From the NCBI GenBank assembly GCA_002171675.1, contig NHDX01000011.1:68666-76462 (forward strand): 7,797 bases of DNA, in the 5' to 3' direction. The position numbers and the translations under genes are program-made. This document shows positions 1 to 7,303 of the stretch, piece by piece. Within the stretch, counting starts at the first letter, position 1. Each line of letters begins with the position of its first letter. Source of the stretch: Chloroflexi bacterium TMED70. GTDB taxonomy: Bacteria > Chloroflexota > Dehalococcoidia > Lucifugimonadales > Lucifugimonadaceae. The notes below the pieces were generated by a model. The model had not been told where the DNA came from. It worked only from the letters and a program-made list of their open reading frames with translations, and ran no database searches.

Positions 1-828
1 AATAATAGAGGAAATTCAAAATCATCGCTTAAAAATATTAAATATGAACAATGGAAAAACCTTGTAGAAAAAGCCAAAAAAGAAATAAATAACTCAAATC
101 TAGAAAAAATTGTTGTAGCAGAAATGAAAAGGGAATCTATAGATAATTTTGATCTAAAAAGCACTATTTTATATATGGTAGAAAAATACCCCAATTGCAC
201 AACTTATTTGTACAAAATGAAAGATTCTATTTTCTTCGGCTCAACACCTGAAATGATATTTGAATATACCAATAAGATATTAAAAACTGAAGCTATTGCA
301 GGATCTATACCTAATAAAGGAGAAAAAACTGAAGAAATAAAAAGAAAATTTGAAAATACAACTCTTATCGAAGAGCATAAAATAGTATCTGAATATATTG
401 AAAAACAATTACTTAAAATATCATCAAATAAAATAACAAGATCTGATTTAGAAGTGAAAAAACTTAATAACATTAATCATCTACAATCAAAAATAGAAGT
501 TGAGATAAAAGATAATGATTTTTTTGAGTTTATATCACTTCTTCATCCTTCACCTGCTCTAGCAGGATTCCCTGTGAATGACGCAAAGAAATGGATAAAA
601 AATAATGAAAATTTTGACAGAGGTCTTTATGCTGGTTCGATAGGATACGTAGAAAATGATAATTCTAATTTTTATGCAGCCTTAAGATGCGCAATGTACA
701 ACAATAGTAGAAGTGAAATAGTTTCTTTTGCAGGAAACGGAATTGTAAAAGATTCAAAAGTTAATTATGAAATTGATGAGCTAAACTCAAAATTTAAAGC
801 AATAAATGAATCGATAATCGAAAATTAA
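1..828 (+). CDS. menF: Isochorismate synthase, 5'-truncated by window edge
   Basis: It converts chorismate to isochorismate, the first committed step of menaquinone synthesis. The frame is open from base 1, and the first in-frame ATG (124) lies inside the conserved domain, so the true start is upstream. The 275 visible residues are the C-terminal part of a protein usually of about 390-470 residues. Visible chorismate-enzyme motifs are EKIVVA (Lys36, matching the general-base Lys of EntC KVVLSR), FFGSTPE (78-84), TEAIAG (96-101), the EEH of the first metal-binding helix (124-126), HL (160-161), LHPSPALAGFP (181-191), FDRGLYAG (205-212), Arg229 in ALRCA, and GNGIV followed by Glu257, Glu260 and Lys264. 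The LHPxPALxGFP form is typical of isochorismate synthases rather than of TrpE or PabB, which carry different residues there. The next gene is menD, which fits MenF over a siderophore-type EntC. GNG replaces the commoner GAG, but both C-terminal glutamates expected to bind magnesium are kept, so the enzyme looks functional. Confidence 0.93.
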   Translation, partial: NNRGNSKSSLKNIKYEQWKNLVEKAKKEINNSNLEKIVVAEMKRESIDNFDLKSTILYMVEKYPNCTTYLYKMKDSIFFGSTPEMIFEYTNKILKTEAIAGSIPNKGEKTEEIKRKFENTTLIEEHKIVSEYIEKQLLKISSNKITRSDLEVKKLNNINHLQSKIEVEIKDNDFFEFISLLHPSPALAGFPVNDAKKWIKNNENFDRGLYAGSIGYVENDNSNFYAALRCAMYNNSRSEIVSFAGNGIVKDSKVNYEIDELNSKFKAINESIIEN

Positions 829-2517
829 ATGTTACATCATGACAAACAGATAAAATTATTTTTAGAGCAACTTATAAGTAAGGGTATTAAAAACGTTGTT
901 ATTAGTCCTGGATCAAGGTCTACTCCTTTAGTAAATAATTTTTTAAATAACAAAGATTTCTTTAATATTGATTTAGTACTTGATGAAAGATCAGCAGCAT
1001 ATTTTGCACTTGGCAAAGCAAAAAAAACAAACTCTCCAACAATATTAATTTGCACATCAGGAACTGCAACATTAAATTATTCTCCTGCAATATCTGAAGC
1101 ATATTACTCTAAAATACCCATGATAGTTATCACTTCAGATAGGCCAATGCATTTTAGAGAAACAGGAGCAAATCAAACATTGAATCAAACTAATTTATAC
1201 CAAAATAATATAAATTGGTTTTATGATATCCCACTACAAACCGACCTAAATATTATTTCTAATATAGCTTTCAAAGCTATCAATTTTTCTAATAATTCAC
1301 CAAAAGGTCCTGTTCATATTAATTGGCAATTCAATGAACCTTTTACAGATGGAAATATTGAAAAAATAAATCAAACACAATCCAATGAAAAAATAATAAT
1401 TTCAGAAATTAATAATGAAAAACTCTCATATTTTATAGAAATATCAAATAATAAGAGGGGTATTATTTTAGTAGGAGATCATAACGAAAATCTAGATGAA
1501 ATATCTGAATTATCAAGAAACTTAAATTGGCCAATCATAGCTGATCCACTCTCAAACCTGAGAGATTCAAAATATTATAAAAATAATACAATAATAGATA
1601 CAGGAGATTTTTTATTTAGATCCTCTAATCCTGAGATCATTCCCGAAGTTGTAATTCATATAGGATCTCTTCCTGTTTCAAAATTCATATCAAAAAAAAT
1701 AGAAAATGCGAAAAATCATATATTTATAGAAGACTCTAATAGATTAGCTGAAGGCTTTTCTAAAATAGATCTACACCTGAAACTAAGATTAAGTAACTTA
1801 AATACATTTCTAACAAAAAACAAAAATAATATTATCAAAGTAGATGATAAATGGAAAAAAACTTTAAAAAATTTCAATGATATTCTACGATATAAAATTG
1901 ATGAATTTATAGGTAATTTTAAAGAATTATCTTTGAAAAAAACTATTCTAGAAAATATACCTATTAATTCTAACTATATATCAGGTAACTCTCTTCCTGT
2001 AAGGCACCTAGATATTATTATGAACAAGAGTAATAAAATAAATTTCGTTGGTAACAGAGGATTATCTGGCATTGATGGTAACATATCAATTGCAACTGGC
2101 TACAGCAATGCTTCAGAAAATCATACTTTTCTAGATATTGGAGATCTATCTTTTTTTCATGATGTTAGTAGCTTAATAACAGCTGTAAGGCATGGAAGTA
2201 AGCTAACTATATTAGTTAATAACAATAAAGGAGGACAAATTTTTAATTTACTCCCTCAGAAAAAAAATATGAAAAAAATTTATGATGAATGGTTTATCAC
2301 TTCACATTCTGATTTCTCTATAGAAAACATATCAAAAAGTTTTGGTTGTGAATACCACTATGCAAACAACGACTCAGAACTAAAAAATATTATTTTAGAA
2401 AATTTAAGCAAAAACAAAGTAGATATTATTGAGTTAGATATAAGTAAATCAGATTATGAAGACTTCAATATAGAGATAAATAAAATTATAACTGATTTTG
2501 AAAATAATAATGACTAA
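829..2517 (+). CDS. menD: SEPHCHC synthase (2-succinyl-5-enolpyruvyl-6-hydroxy-3-cyclohexene-1-carboxylate synthase)
   Basis: This thiamine-diphosphate enzyme decarboxylates 2-oxoglutarate and adds the succinyl-semialdehyde unit to isochorismate, the second step of the pathway. At 562 residues it has the usual family length. The N-terminal Pyr domain shows SPGSRSTP (26-33, Arg30 like Arg33 of E. coli), DERSA with the ThDP-activating Glu53, CTSGTA (75-80), TSDRP (102-106) and ETGANQTLNQ (111-120, Gln120). The middle domain is less conserved. The C-terminal PP domain shows GNSLPVR (386-392), NRGLSGIDG (409-417) and the cofactor/magnesium motif GDLSF (438-442) to NNNKGGQIF (464-472). The Lys467 in that motif sits where Asn is common (NNNGGQIF). 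The ATG directly follows the menF stop with no spacer and no visible Shine-Dalgarno, so translation is probably coupled to menF. The 3' end overlaps menH by 8 bases. No inactivating change is seen. Confidence 0.97.
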   Translation: MLHHDKQIKLFLEQLISKGIKNVVISPGSRSTPLVNNFLNNKDFFNIDLVLDERSAAYFALGKAKKTNSPTILICTSGTATLNYSPAISEAYYSKIPMIVITSDRPMHFRETGANQTLNQTNLYQNNINWFYDIPLQTDLNIISNIAFKAINFSNNSPKGPVHINWQFNEPFTDGNIEKINQTQSNEKIIISEINNEKLSYFIEISNNKRGIILVGDHNENLDEISELSRNLNWPIIADPLSNLRDSKYYKNNTIIDTGDFLFRSSNPEIIPEVVIHIGSLPVSKFISKKIENAKNHIFIEDSNRLAEGFSKIDLHLKLRLSNLNTFLTKNKNNIIKVDDKWKKTLKNFNDILRYKIDEFIGNFKELSLKKTILENIPINSNYISGNSLPVRHLDIIMNKSNKINFVGNRGLSGIDGNISIATGYSNASENHTFLDIGDLSFFHDVSSLITAVRHGSKLTILVNNNKGGQIFNLLPQKKNMKKIYDEWFITSHSDFSIENISKSFGCEYHYANNDSELKNIILENLSKNKVDIIELDISKSDYEDFNIEINKIITDFENNND

Positions 2518-3313
2518 AGATTTATTTTATAAAATTGAAGGAAGTGGTACACCAGTACTATTGATTCATGGTTTTACAGGTTCTCATAAATCATTCCAAA
2601 AAGTTTCGAGTTTTCTAAGTTCACAGTTTAAAGTTATTACTGTGGATATGATAGGTCATGGTCAATCTATGAATTATGAAAGTAAGAACTATACTTTTGA
2701 TAAATCAATAAATGATTTAAATAAAATATTAGATTCGTTATCTATAAAAAAAATAAATCTTATAGGATATTCACTTGGAGGAAGATTAGCTATGCAATTT
2801 GCATTAAAAAATATTGCTAAATTAAGTAGTCTAATTATATGCAGTGCCTCTTATGGAATAGAGAAAAAAGAAGATAGAGAAAATAGAGTTTTATCTGATA
2901 AAAAAATTGTTACTATGCTAGAAAATAAGCCTATTGAAACATTCGTAAAATATTGGAAGAATCTAGATATTTGGGATTCTGAAAAGAATCTTTCTGTCGA
3001 AAGAAGAAATAAAATCGATAAAATCAGGTTATCTCAGAACAAAATTGGGCTAGCTCTTAATCTAAGCTATCAAGGACAAGGTAAACAAGAATTTATAGGC
3101 AATAAATTGAAAAAAATAAAAACAAAAAGTCTAATAATGTACGGAAGTAATGACTCAAAATATAAAGAAATGTCAAAAGAAATATCAAAAGAAATTCAAA
3201 ATTCTAAATTACTAATGGTTCCAAATTCTGGTCATAATATAATATTAGAAAACCCTATTTTTGTAGCTCAAGAAATTAAGAAATTTGTATTAGGAGAAAT
3301 AAATGGAAGTTAA
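2510..3313 (+). CDS. menH: SHCHC synthase (2-succinyl-6-hydroxy-2,4-cyclohexadiene-1-carboxylate synthase), alpha/beta hydrolase fold
   Basis: MenH eliminates pyruvate from the MenD product to give SHCHC. An upstream TTG (2498) is in frame, but I take ATG 2510: it gives MTKDLFYKIEGSG, a normal start for the fold, and an 8-base overlap (ATGACTAA) with menD. With this start the protein has 267 residues, normal for MenH. Visible features are the oxyanion region IHGFTGS (19-25), the DMIGHG turn (46-51), the nucleophile elbow GYSLGGR with Ser88, catalytic Asp215 in GSNDSKY and catalytic His242 in NSGHNIILENP. The stretch WKNLDIWD, the RLSQNKIGLALNLS segment and QGQGKQ (188-193) match MenH cap-region motifs and separate it from generic hydrolases. 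The position between menD and menB supports the call. A 12-base repeat lies just after the catalytic Asp (separate entry). No Shine-Dalgarno is evident. Confidence 0.93.
   Translation: MTKDLFYKIEGSGTPVLLIHGFTGSHKSFQKVSSFLSSQFKVITVDMIGHGQSMNYESKNYTFDKSINDLNKILDSLSIKKINLIGYSLGGRLAMQFALKNIAKLSSLIICSASYGIEKKEDRENRVLSDKKIVTMLENKPIETFVKYWKNLDIWDSEKNLSVERRNKIDKIRLSQNKIGLALNLSYQGQGKQEFIGNKLKKIKTKSLIMYGSNDSKYKEMSKEISKEIQNSKLLMVPNSGHNIILENPIFVAQEIKKFVLGEINGS
3164..3199 (+). repeat. Three tandem copies of a 12-base unit inside menH
   Basis: Bases 3164-3175, 3176-3187 and 3188-3199 are near-identical 12-mers (aaagaaatgtca, aaagaaatatca, aaagaaattcaa). They encode the four-residue repeat KEMS-KEIS-KEIQ (MenH residues 219-230), in the helix after the catalytic Asp215 loop. 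The unit keeps the reading frame, so copy-number change by strand slippage would add or remove four residues without a frameshift. It may simply be low-complexity drift in AT-rich DNA. Confidence 0.6.
3292..3296 (+). promoter_or_regulatory. Shine-Dalgarno sequence of menB
   Basis: AGGAG lies six bases before the menB ATG at 3303, inside the 3' end of menH. It is the only clear Shine-Dalgarno seen before any start in the window, so it helps fix the menB start and suggests that menB is translated more independently than its neighbours. Confidence 0.75.
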
Positions 3314-4130
3314 GTGGAAATCCAAAGGGAAATATGAGGATATTTTAGTAGATTTTTATAATGGAATCACAAAAATTACTATTAATAGACCTGAAGTTAG
3401 AAATGCTTTTAGACCAGAAACAATAAGTGAACTTTCTGAAGCTTTCAAATTAGCTGCGGAAGATGATGAGACAGGAGTTGTACTTTTTAGAGGTGCTGGA
3501 GATAAAGCCTTCTGTTCAGGGGGTGACCAAAAAGTAAGAGGTCATGGAGGCTATAATGATGAAGGAGGAAACCCAAGTTTAGGAGTTCTTCCTCTACAAA
3601 GATTTATTAGATATATGCCTAAACCCGTAATTGCATTAGTGAGTGGATATGCAATAGGTGGGGGACATGTTCTTCAGGTTATTTGTGACCTAACAATTGC
3701 CTCAAGTAATTCTATTTTTGGTCAAACTGGCCCAAGAGTAGGTTCTTTTGATGCTGGATTTGGAAGTCATGAATTAGTAAGACTTGTAGGTACAAAAAAA
3801 GCAAAAGAAATTTGGTTTTTGTGTGATCAATATAATGCAGAAGAAGCTTTGGAGATGGGTTTAATAAATAAAGTTGTTGATTATGATGATCTTGAAAATG
3901 AAGGAATAATTTGGGCTAATAAAATTTTACAAAAAAGCCCGACAGCAATTAGATTTTTAAAAAATACTTTTATAGCTGAATCTGATGGTTTAGCTGGTCT
4001 TCAAAATATGGCTGGAGACATAACTATGATGTACTATATGACTGAAGAGGCTAAAGAAGGTAAAAATGCATTTGTTGAAAAGAGATCTCCAGATTTTTCT
4101 AAATTCCCTAAACCACCTTTTCATGGTTAA
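3303..4130 (+). CDS. menB: 1,4-dihydroxy-2-naphthoyl-CoA synthase, type I (bicarbonate-dependent form)
   Basis: MenB, a crotonase-superfamily enzyme, cyclises o-succinylbenzoyl-CoA to DHNA-CoA. The 275-residue length and almost every family block fit: GITKITINRPEVRNAFRP (21-38), the oxyanion segment FCSGGDQKVRGHGGY (70-84), GYAIGGGHVL (115-124), CDLTIA (128-133), FGQTGPRVGSFDAG (139-152, with Ser148 and Asp150 as the catalytic pair), KEIWFLCDQY (168-177), MTEEAKEG (246-253) and EKRSPDFSKFP (259-269). Gly143 in QTGP is the hallmark of type I enzymes, which borrow bicarbonate as the base; type II enzymes such as that of Mycobacterium tuberculosis carry Asp there (QTD). Trp171, near the bicarbonate site in E. 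coli MenB, is also kept. The ATG overlaps the menH stop by 11 bases and has an AGGAG six bases upstream. It is the most conserved protein of the window. Confidence 0.98.
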   Translation: MEVKWKSKGKYEDILVDFYNGITKITINRPEVRNAFRPETISELSEAFKLAAEDDETGVVLFRGAGDKAFCSGGDQKVRGHGGYNDEGGNPSLGVLPLQRFIRYMPKPVIALVSGYAIGGGHVLQVICDLTIASSNSIFGQTGPRVGSFDAGFGSHELVRLVGTKKAKEIWFLCDQYNAEEALEMGLINKVVDYDDLENEGIIWANKILQKSPTAIRFLKNTFIAESDGLAGLQNMAGDITMMYYMTEEAKEGKNAFVEKRSPDFSKFPKPPFHG

Positions 4131-4133
4131 GTT

Positions 4134-5102
4134 GTGACTAAAAAACTTAGTTATATTATAGTTGCATTCAGATTGAAAACTTTGCCTGCAGTGCTAGGTC
4201 CTCTATCTATTGCAATCGCTATATCAAGTATAGATCACTTCAACTTTCCAAAGATATTATTGATAATTTCTATAGGAATTTCATTACAAATTCTAGTTAA
4301 TTTAATTAATGATCTAGAAGATTTTCTAAAAGGAGTAGATAACAATCAACGTTTAGGCCCAACTAGAGCAGTTCAGTCTGGTGGCTTATCTATTAAGGAA
4401 ATGAAACTATTGATCTCAATTGTTTTTATGATCAGTTTAATTTTAGGATTTATAGCATTCTTATCATCTGGGATTTTTGTAATATTTTTTGGAATATTAT
4501 TATTTATTCTTGCTTATTCATATACGGGTGGACCATTACCTTATGGTTATTTAGGATTAGGAGAATTAGCAGTATTGATAGTTTTTGGCCCATTCACTGT
4601 TTTAGGAAGTTTATATTTATTTGATATTAATCCTTCAGTTATAATTTTTCTTATCTCAATTTTACCTGGGCTTTCAGCTAGTCTTATAATTTTAGTTAAT
4701 AATATTAGAGACATTCAAAATGACCAGATAAACAAAAAAAATACAATTGCTGTAAAACTTGGAGAATCAAAATCAAGGTTTTTATATTTGTACATCTTAA
4801 TTGCAATATCAATTTTGATGTTGATAATTGCTATATCCATAAATAATATTTTGTTTATTCTACTTAGTATTTTAGTTTTATATATTTTTCCAATTTCTGA
4901 TATAGGATTCAAAAGATTTATAGTAGTTGGTTTCAAGTACGATCTAAATAGAAGCTTTAGATTATCTGAATTAAATTTTACTTTAATAAAAACAGTCAAA
5001 AGTCATTTTATAATTTGTTTACTTATCAGTTGTGCTATAGTTTCCTGGCAATATATAGCACCAATTTTTGGACTTTCTGAATGGATAATTAATATATTGT
5101 AA
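4134..5102 (+). CDS. menA: 1,4-dihydroxy-2-naphthoate polyprenyltransferase
   Basis: MenA is an integral-membrane UbiA-superfamily enzyme that attaches the polyprenyl tail to DHNA, giving demethylmenaquinone. The 322 residues are mostly hydrophobic helices, about eight or nine. The two Asp-rich motifs that bind magnesium and prenyl diphosphate are present: NDLEDFLKGVD (59-69) followed by RLGPTRAVQSGG (73-84), and NNIRDIQND (189-197) followed by KKNTIAVKLG (201-210). YTGGPLPYGYLGLGEL (130-145) is a further MenA signature that favours MenA over UbiA or chlorophyll-type transferases. The start is GTG at 4134, three bases after the menB stop and in the same frame; no ATG gives a full-length first helix and no Shine-Dalgarno is visible, so coupling to menB is likely. 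The C-terminus runs about 20 residues past the last clear helix. Confidence 0.95.
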   Translation: MTKKLSYIIVAFRLKTLPAVLGPLSIAIAISSIDHFNFPKILLIISIGISLQILVNLINDLEDFLKGVDNNQRLGPTRAVQSGGLSIKEMKLLISIVFMISLILGFIAFLSSGIFVIFFGILLFILAYSYTGGPLPYGYLGLGELAVLIVFGPFTVLGSLYLFDINPSVIIFLISILPGLSASLIILVNNIRDIQNDQINKKNTIAVKLGESKSRFLYLYILIAISILMLIIAISINNILFILLSILVLYIFPISDIGFKRFIVVGFKYDLNRSFRLSELNFTLIKTVKSHFIICLLISCAIVSWQYIAPIFGLSEWIINIL

Positions 5103-5136
5103 ATTAATAATAAAATAGTCTAAGAAAGATTATTAT

Positions 5137-6522
5137 ATGACTACTAGTTGGATAGAAAAAAACTTAAGCAATAATCCATTTATATATTTAGAAAATGGGG
5201 AATATAGCTTTAAAGATTTTTTTGAATTATTAATTGAATATTACAATTTCTCAAGTGAAATTATAAATAAAAATGAAAAAATCACATTTATATCAAAAAG
5301 CGTTCTACAATATTCAATTTTTTCAAATTTAATACCCATGTTAGGAGGAATATTTGTTCCAATGAATCCAAAAAGTCCTATAGATGAAATAACAAAAAAA
5401 ATGAATATCATTGGATCAAAAAAAATAATTTATGATGAGAGTATTGAATTAGAAAAAGTTGGTAATATATCTCTTTTTCATTCTGAAAAATCACAGGCTA
5501 GTAATTATAAGTTTACTTGGCCTTCTTATGAAGATATATTTTGTATTCTATTCACTTCTGGAAGCTCGGGATTACCAAAAGCAGTTAGTATTTCAAGAAA
5601 AAATATTGAATCAAGTTGTAATATATCTCAAAAAAATTTAAGTGTGGAAAAATCAGATAAATGGTTGCTATGTATGCCTCCTTACCATGCAGGGGGGTTA
5701 TCAATTATTTATAGAAGCTTAATTCTTGGAAATAAATTTCATATAGAAGATGATTTTAATTCTGAAAAAGTCATTGACCTTATTATGAGTGAGAAAATTA
5801 ATATTGTATCAATGGTTCCAACAATGCTAAGTAAAATCGTCTATGAAATGAAAGATAAAAATTTGATTGCACCAAAATCATTCAAATTTGTTCTATGTGG
5901 AGGTGCCAAAACTCCGGAAGAACTGATTTATAGTTCAAATAATATTGGATTACGGACTCTTCCTACATATGGCATGACTGAAACTTCATCACAGATTGCT
6001 ACAGCTTCACCAAATGATATATTTAGGCCTTTAAATTCGGTTGGTAAACCTCTTTCAAAAGGCAGTATAAAAATTTCAAAAAATTCTGAGATACAAGTTA
6101 GTGGAGAGATGGTTGCTAAGTATTATGATGAAAAAGTGCCTAAAAAATGGCTCCAAACGGGAGATTATGGTTATTTAGATAAAGATAATTATTTATTTGT
6201 CAAAGGCAGAATAGATGAGCTAATTATTTCTGGTGGAGAGAATATAAATCCATTAGAAATTGAAGAATTTATTAGCAAAAATAAAAAAATAAAAGAATGC
6301 ATAGTATTAGGAAAAACTGATGAATATTGGGGAGAAAAAGTTATAGCTGCTATTTATTCAGACGATGATATAACATTAGAAGAAATAAATTCTTATCTTG
6401 ATGGTTTGGATAAATTTAAGTATCCAAAAGATATTGTTAAATTTAATAAACCTTTGCCAAAATTACACAATGGAAAATTAGATAGAAAAAAAATAAAAAA
6501 AATAATAAATGAATCAAAATAA
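5137..6522 (+). CDS. menE: o-Succinylbenzoate-CoA ligase (adenylate-forming)
   Basis: MenE activates o-succinylbenzoate with ATP and couples it to CoA, supplying the MenB substrate. At 461 residues it is typical for MenE and lean for the ANL superfamily. Visible core motifs are the P-loop TSGSSGLPK (140-148), PPYHAGGLS (181-189), VPTML (227-231), CGGAKTP (254-260), YGMTET (278-283), TGD (341-343), the hinge and C-terminal block GRIDELIISGGENINPLEIE (357-376) and the catalytic lysine Lys447 in NGKLDR. The short N-terminal domain and HAGG motif fit MenE, and the men neighbourhood decides between it and other acyl-CoA ligases. It starts 34 bases after menA, the widest gap in the operon; a weak purine-rich AAGAAAGA (5122-5129) precedes the ATG. 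Its 3' end overlaps the rhomboid gene by 14 bases. The enzyme needs MenC product, and menC is not in this window. Confidence 0.94.
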   Translation: MTTSWIEKNLSNNPFIYLENGEYSFKDFFELLIEYYNFSSEIINKNEKITFISKSVLQYSIFSNLIPMLGGIFVPMNPKSPIDEITKKMNIIGSKKIIYDESIELEKVGNISLFHSEKSQASNYKFTWPSYEDIFCILFTSGSSGLPKAVSISRKNIESSCNISQKNLSVEKSDKWLLCMPPYHAGGLSIIYRSLILGNKFHIEDDFNSEKVIDLIMSEKINIVSMVPTMLSKIVYEMKDKNLIAPKSFKFVLCGGAKTPEELIYSSNNIGLRTLPTYGMTETSSQIATASPNDIFRPLNSVGKPLSKGSIKISKNSEIQVSGEMVAKYYDEKVPKKWLQTGDYGYLDKDNYLFVKGRIDELIISGGENINPLEIEEFISKNKKIKECIVLGKTDEYWGEKVIAAIYSDDDITLEEINSYLDGLDKFKYPKDIVKFNKPLPKLHNGKLDRKKIKKIINESK

Positions 6523-7294
6523 AAAAAAGACTGGTTTTATAAAAACATATCCAATAACTTTCTTACTAATAATAAGTAATTTATTTATTTATATCATTCA
6601 AGAAGTAAGCGGTGATTCAAGCAATCCCGTAGATCTAGTCAAGATGGGAGCTAGATACGACATATATGTTGCCAATGGGGACTGGTGGAGATTTATTACT
6701 CCAAATTTCTTACACATAGGATTTACTCATTTATTACTTAATTTAGCTGGGCTTTGGATTTTTGGGATGTTAGTAGAAAAAGATTTCTCTAAATCAAAAT
6801 ATTTATTAATTTATTTTTTTTGCGGTATAAGTTCAAATGTTTTTTCATACTCTTCGGGATCTTGGTTTGGTTTTACATGTGGTCCCGTAGGAGCTGGAGC
6901 TAGCGGAGCAATATTTGGACTTTTAGGTGCTTATGCATCTTACCTGATTGTTAATAAGAATGTTTTAGGAAAACAAGGTAAAGATTCATTGATTTCAATA
7001 GGAGCAATAATTTTTATAAATGTTATATATGGTGCAGCAGCTTCGGGAGTCGATCATATAGCGCATATCAGCGGTATTATTTGTGGTCTTGCTATAGGGT
7101 GGTTACTAAGCCCAGCTAAACAATTAGTTATACTTCCTAATGAAATGTTTGAAAATTCTATTTTAGTTAATGTAAAACGAAATAATTTATCTCTAATATT
7201 CATTGTTAGCTTTGTTTTTTTAATTATAATAACCTTCATGGCTTATAATCAAAGAACACAAGATATTGCAGAATTTTCTAGGTTTTGCATCTAA
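6509..7294 (+). CDS. Rhomboid-family intramembrane serine protease
   Basis: Rhomboid proteases cut transmembrane substrates inside the lipid bilayer. The 261 residues hold the family signatures: GARYD (48-52), WWRFITPNFLH (59-69), His74 and Asn78 (HLLLN, matching the oxyanion His150/Asn154 of GlpG), GASGAIFGLLGA with nucleophile Ser132, and HIAHISG with catalytic His186. All catalytic residues are present, so an active protease rather than a pseudoprotease is expected. Helices fall at about 12-31, 64-88, 97-114, 128-148, 158-176, 183-200 and 228-246, suggesting a 6+1 layout with an additional C-terminal helix. The start is well fixed: a TAA in this frame (6506-6508) lies directly before the ATG, which overlaps menE by 14 bases. 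No enzyme of menaquinone synthesis is known to me as a rhomboid substrate, so its presence here may reflect only co-transcription. The substrate cannot be told from sequence. Confidence 0.93.
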   Translation: MNQNKKKTGFIKTYPITFLLIISNLFIYIIQEVSGDSSNPVDLVKMGARYDIYVANGDWWRFITPNFLHIGFTHLLLNLAGLWIFGMLVEKDFSKSKYLLIYFFCGISSNVFSYSSGSWFGFTCGPVGAGASGAIFGLLGAYASYLIVNKNVLGKQGKDSLISIGAIIFINVIYGAAASGVDHIAHISGIICGLAIGWLLSPAKQLVILPNEMFENSILVNVKRNNLSLIFIVSFVFLIIITFMAYNQRTQDIAEFSRFCI

Positions 7295-7303
7295 TTTTTT
7301 TTC

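Noticed and set aside
204..473. Open frames opposite or across the men genes (also 837-1055, 4715-4999 and 7054-7239 on the minus strand, and 5459-5641 on the plus strand)
   Set aside because: Each lies wholly inside a confidently identified gene in another frame and shows no family motif; they are by-products of AT-rich coding sequence.
124..828. Start of menF at ATG 124
   Set aside because: The frame is open to base 1 and the translated residues before this ATG include the conserved EKIVVA motif with the general-base lysine, so the gene is truncated by the window rather than starting here.
2498..2509. TTG at 2498 as the menH start
   Set aside because: It adds only four residues (MKII) before a good ATG at 2510 and has no ribosome-binding site; ATG 2510 gives a normal N-terminus.
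5103..5136. Possible internal promoter in the 34-base gap before menE (TAAAAT and TATTAT boxes)
   Set aside because: No -35-like element sits at a sensible distance; the TTGTAA at 5097-5102 is 8 and 28 bases away from the two boxes. A/T boxes are everywhere in this window.
6486..6528. Three A8 runs around the menE end and rhomboid start, suggesting slippage to a MenE-rhomboid fusion
   Set aside because: A TAA in the rhomboid frame at 6506-6508 lies directly before its ATG, so slippage in the two upstream runs cannot join the proteins, and the third run is after the menE stop.
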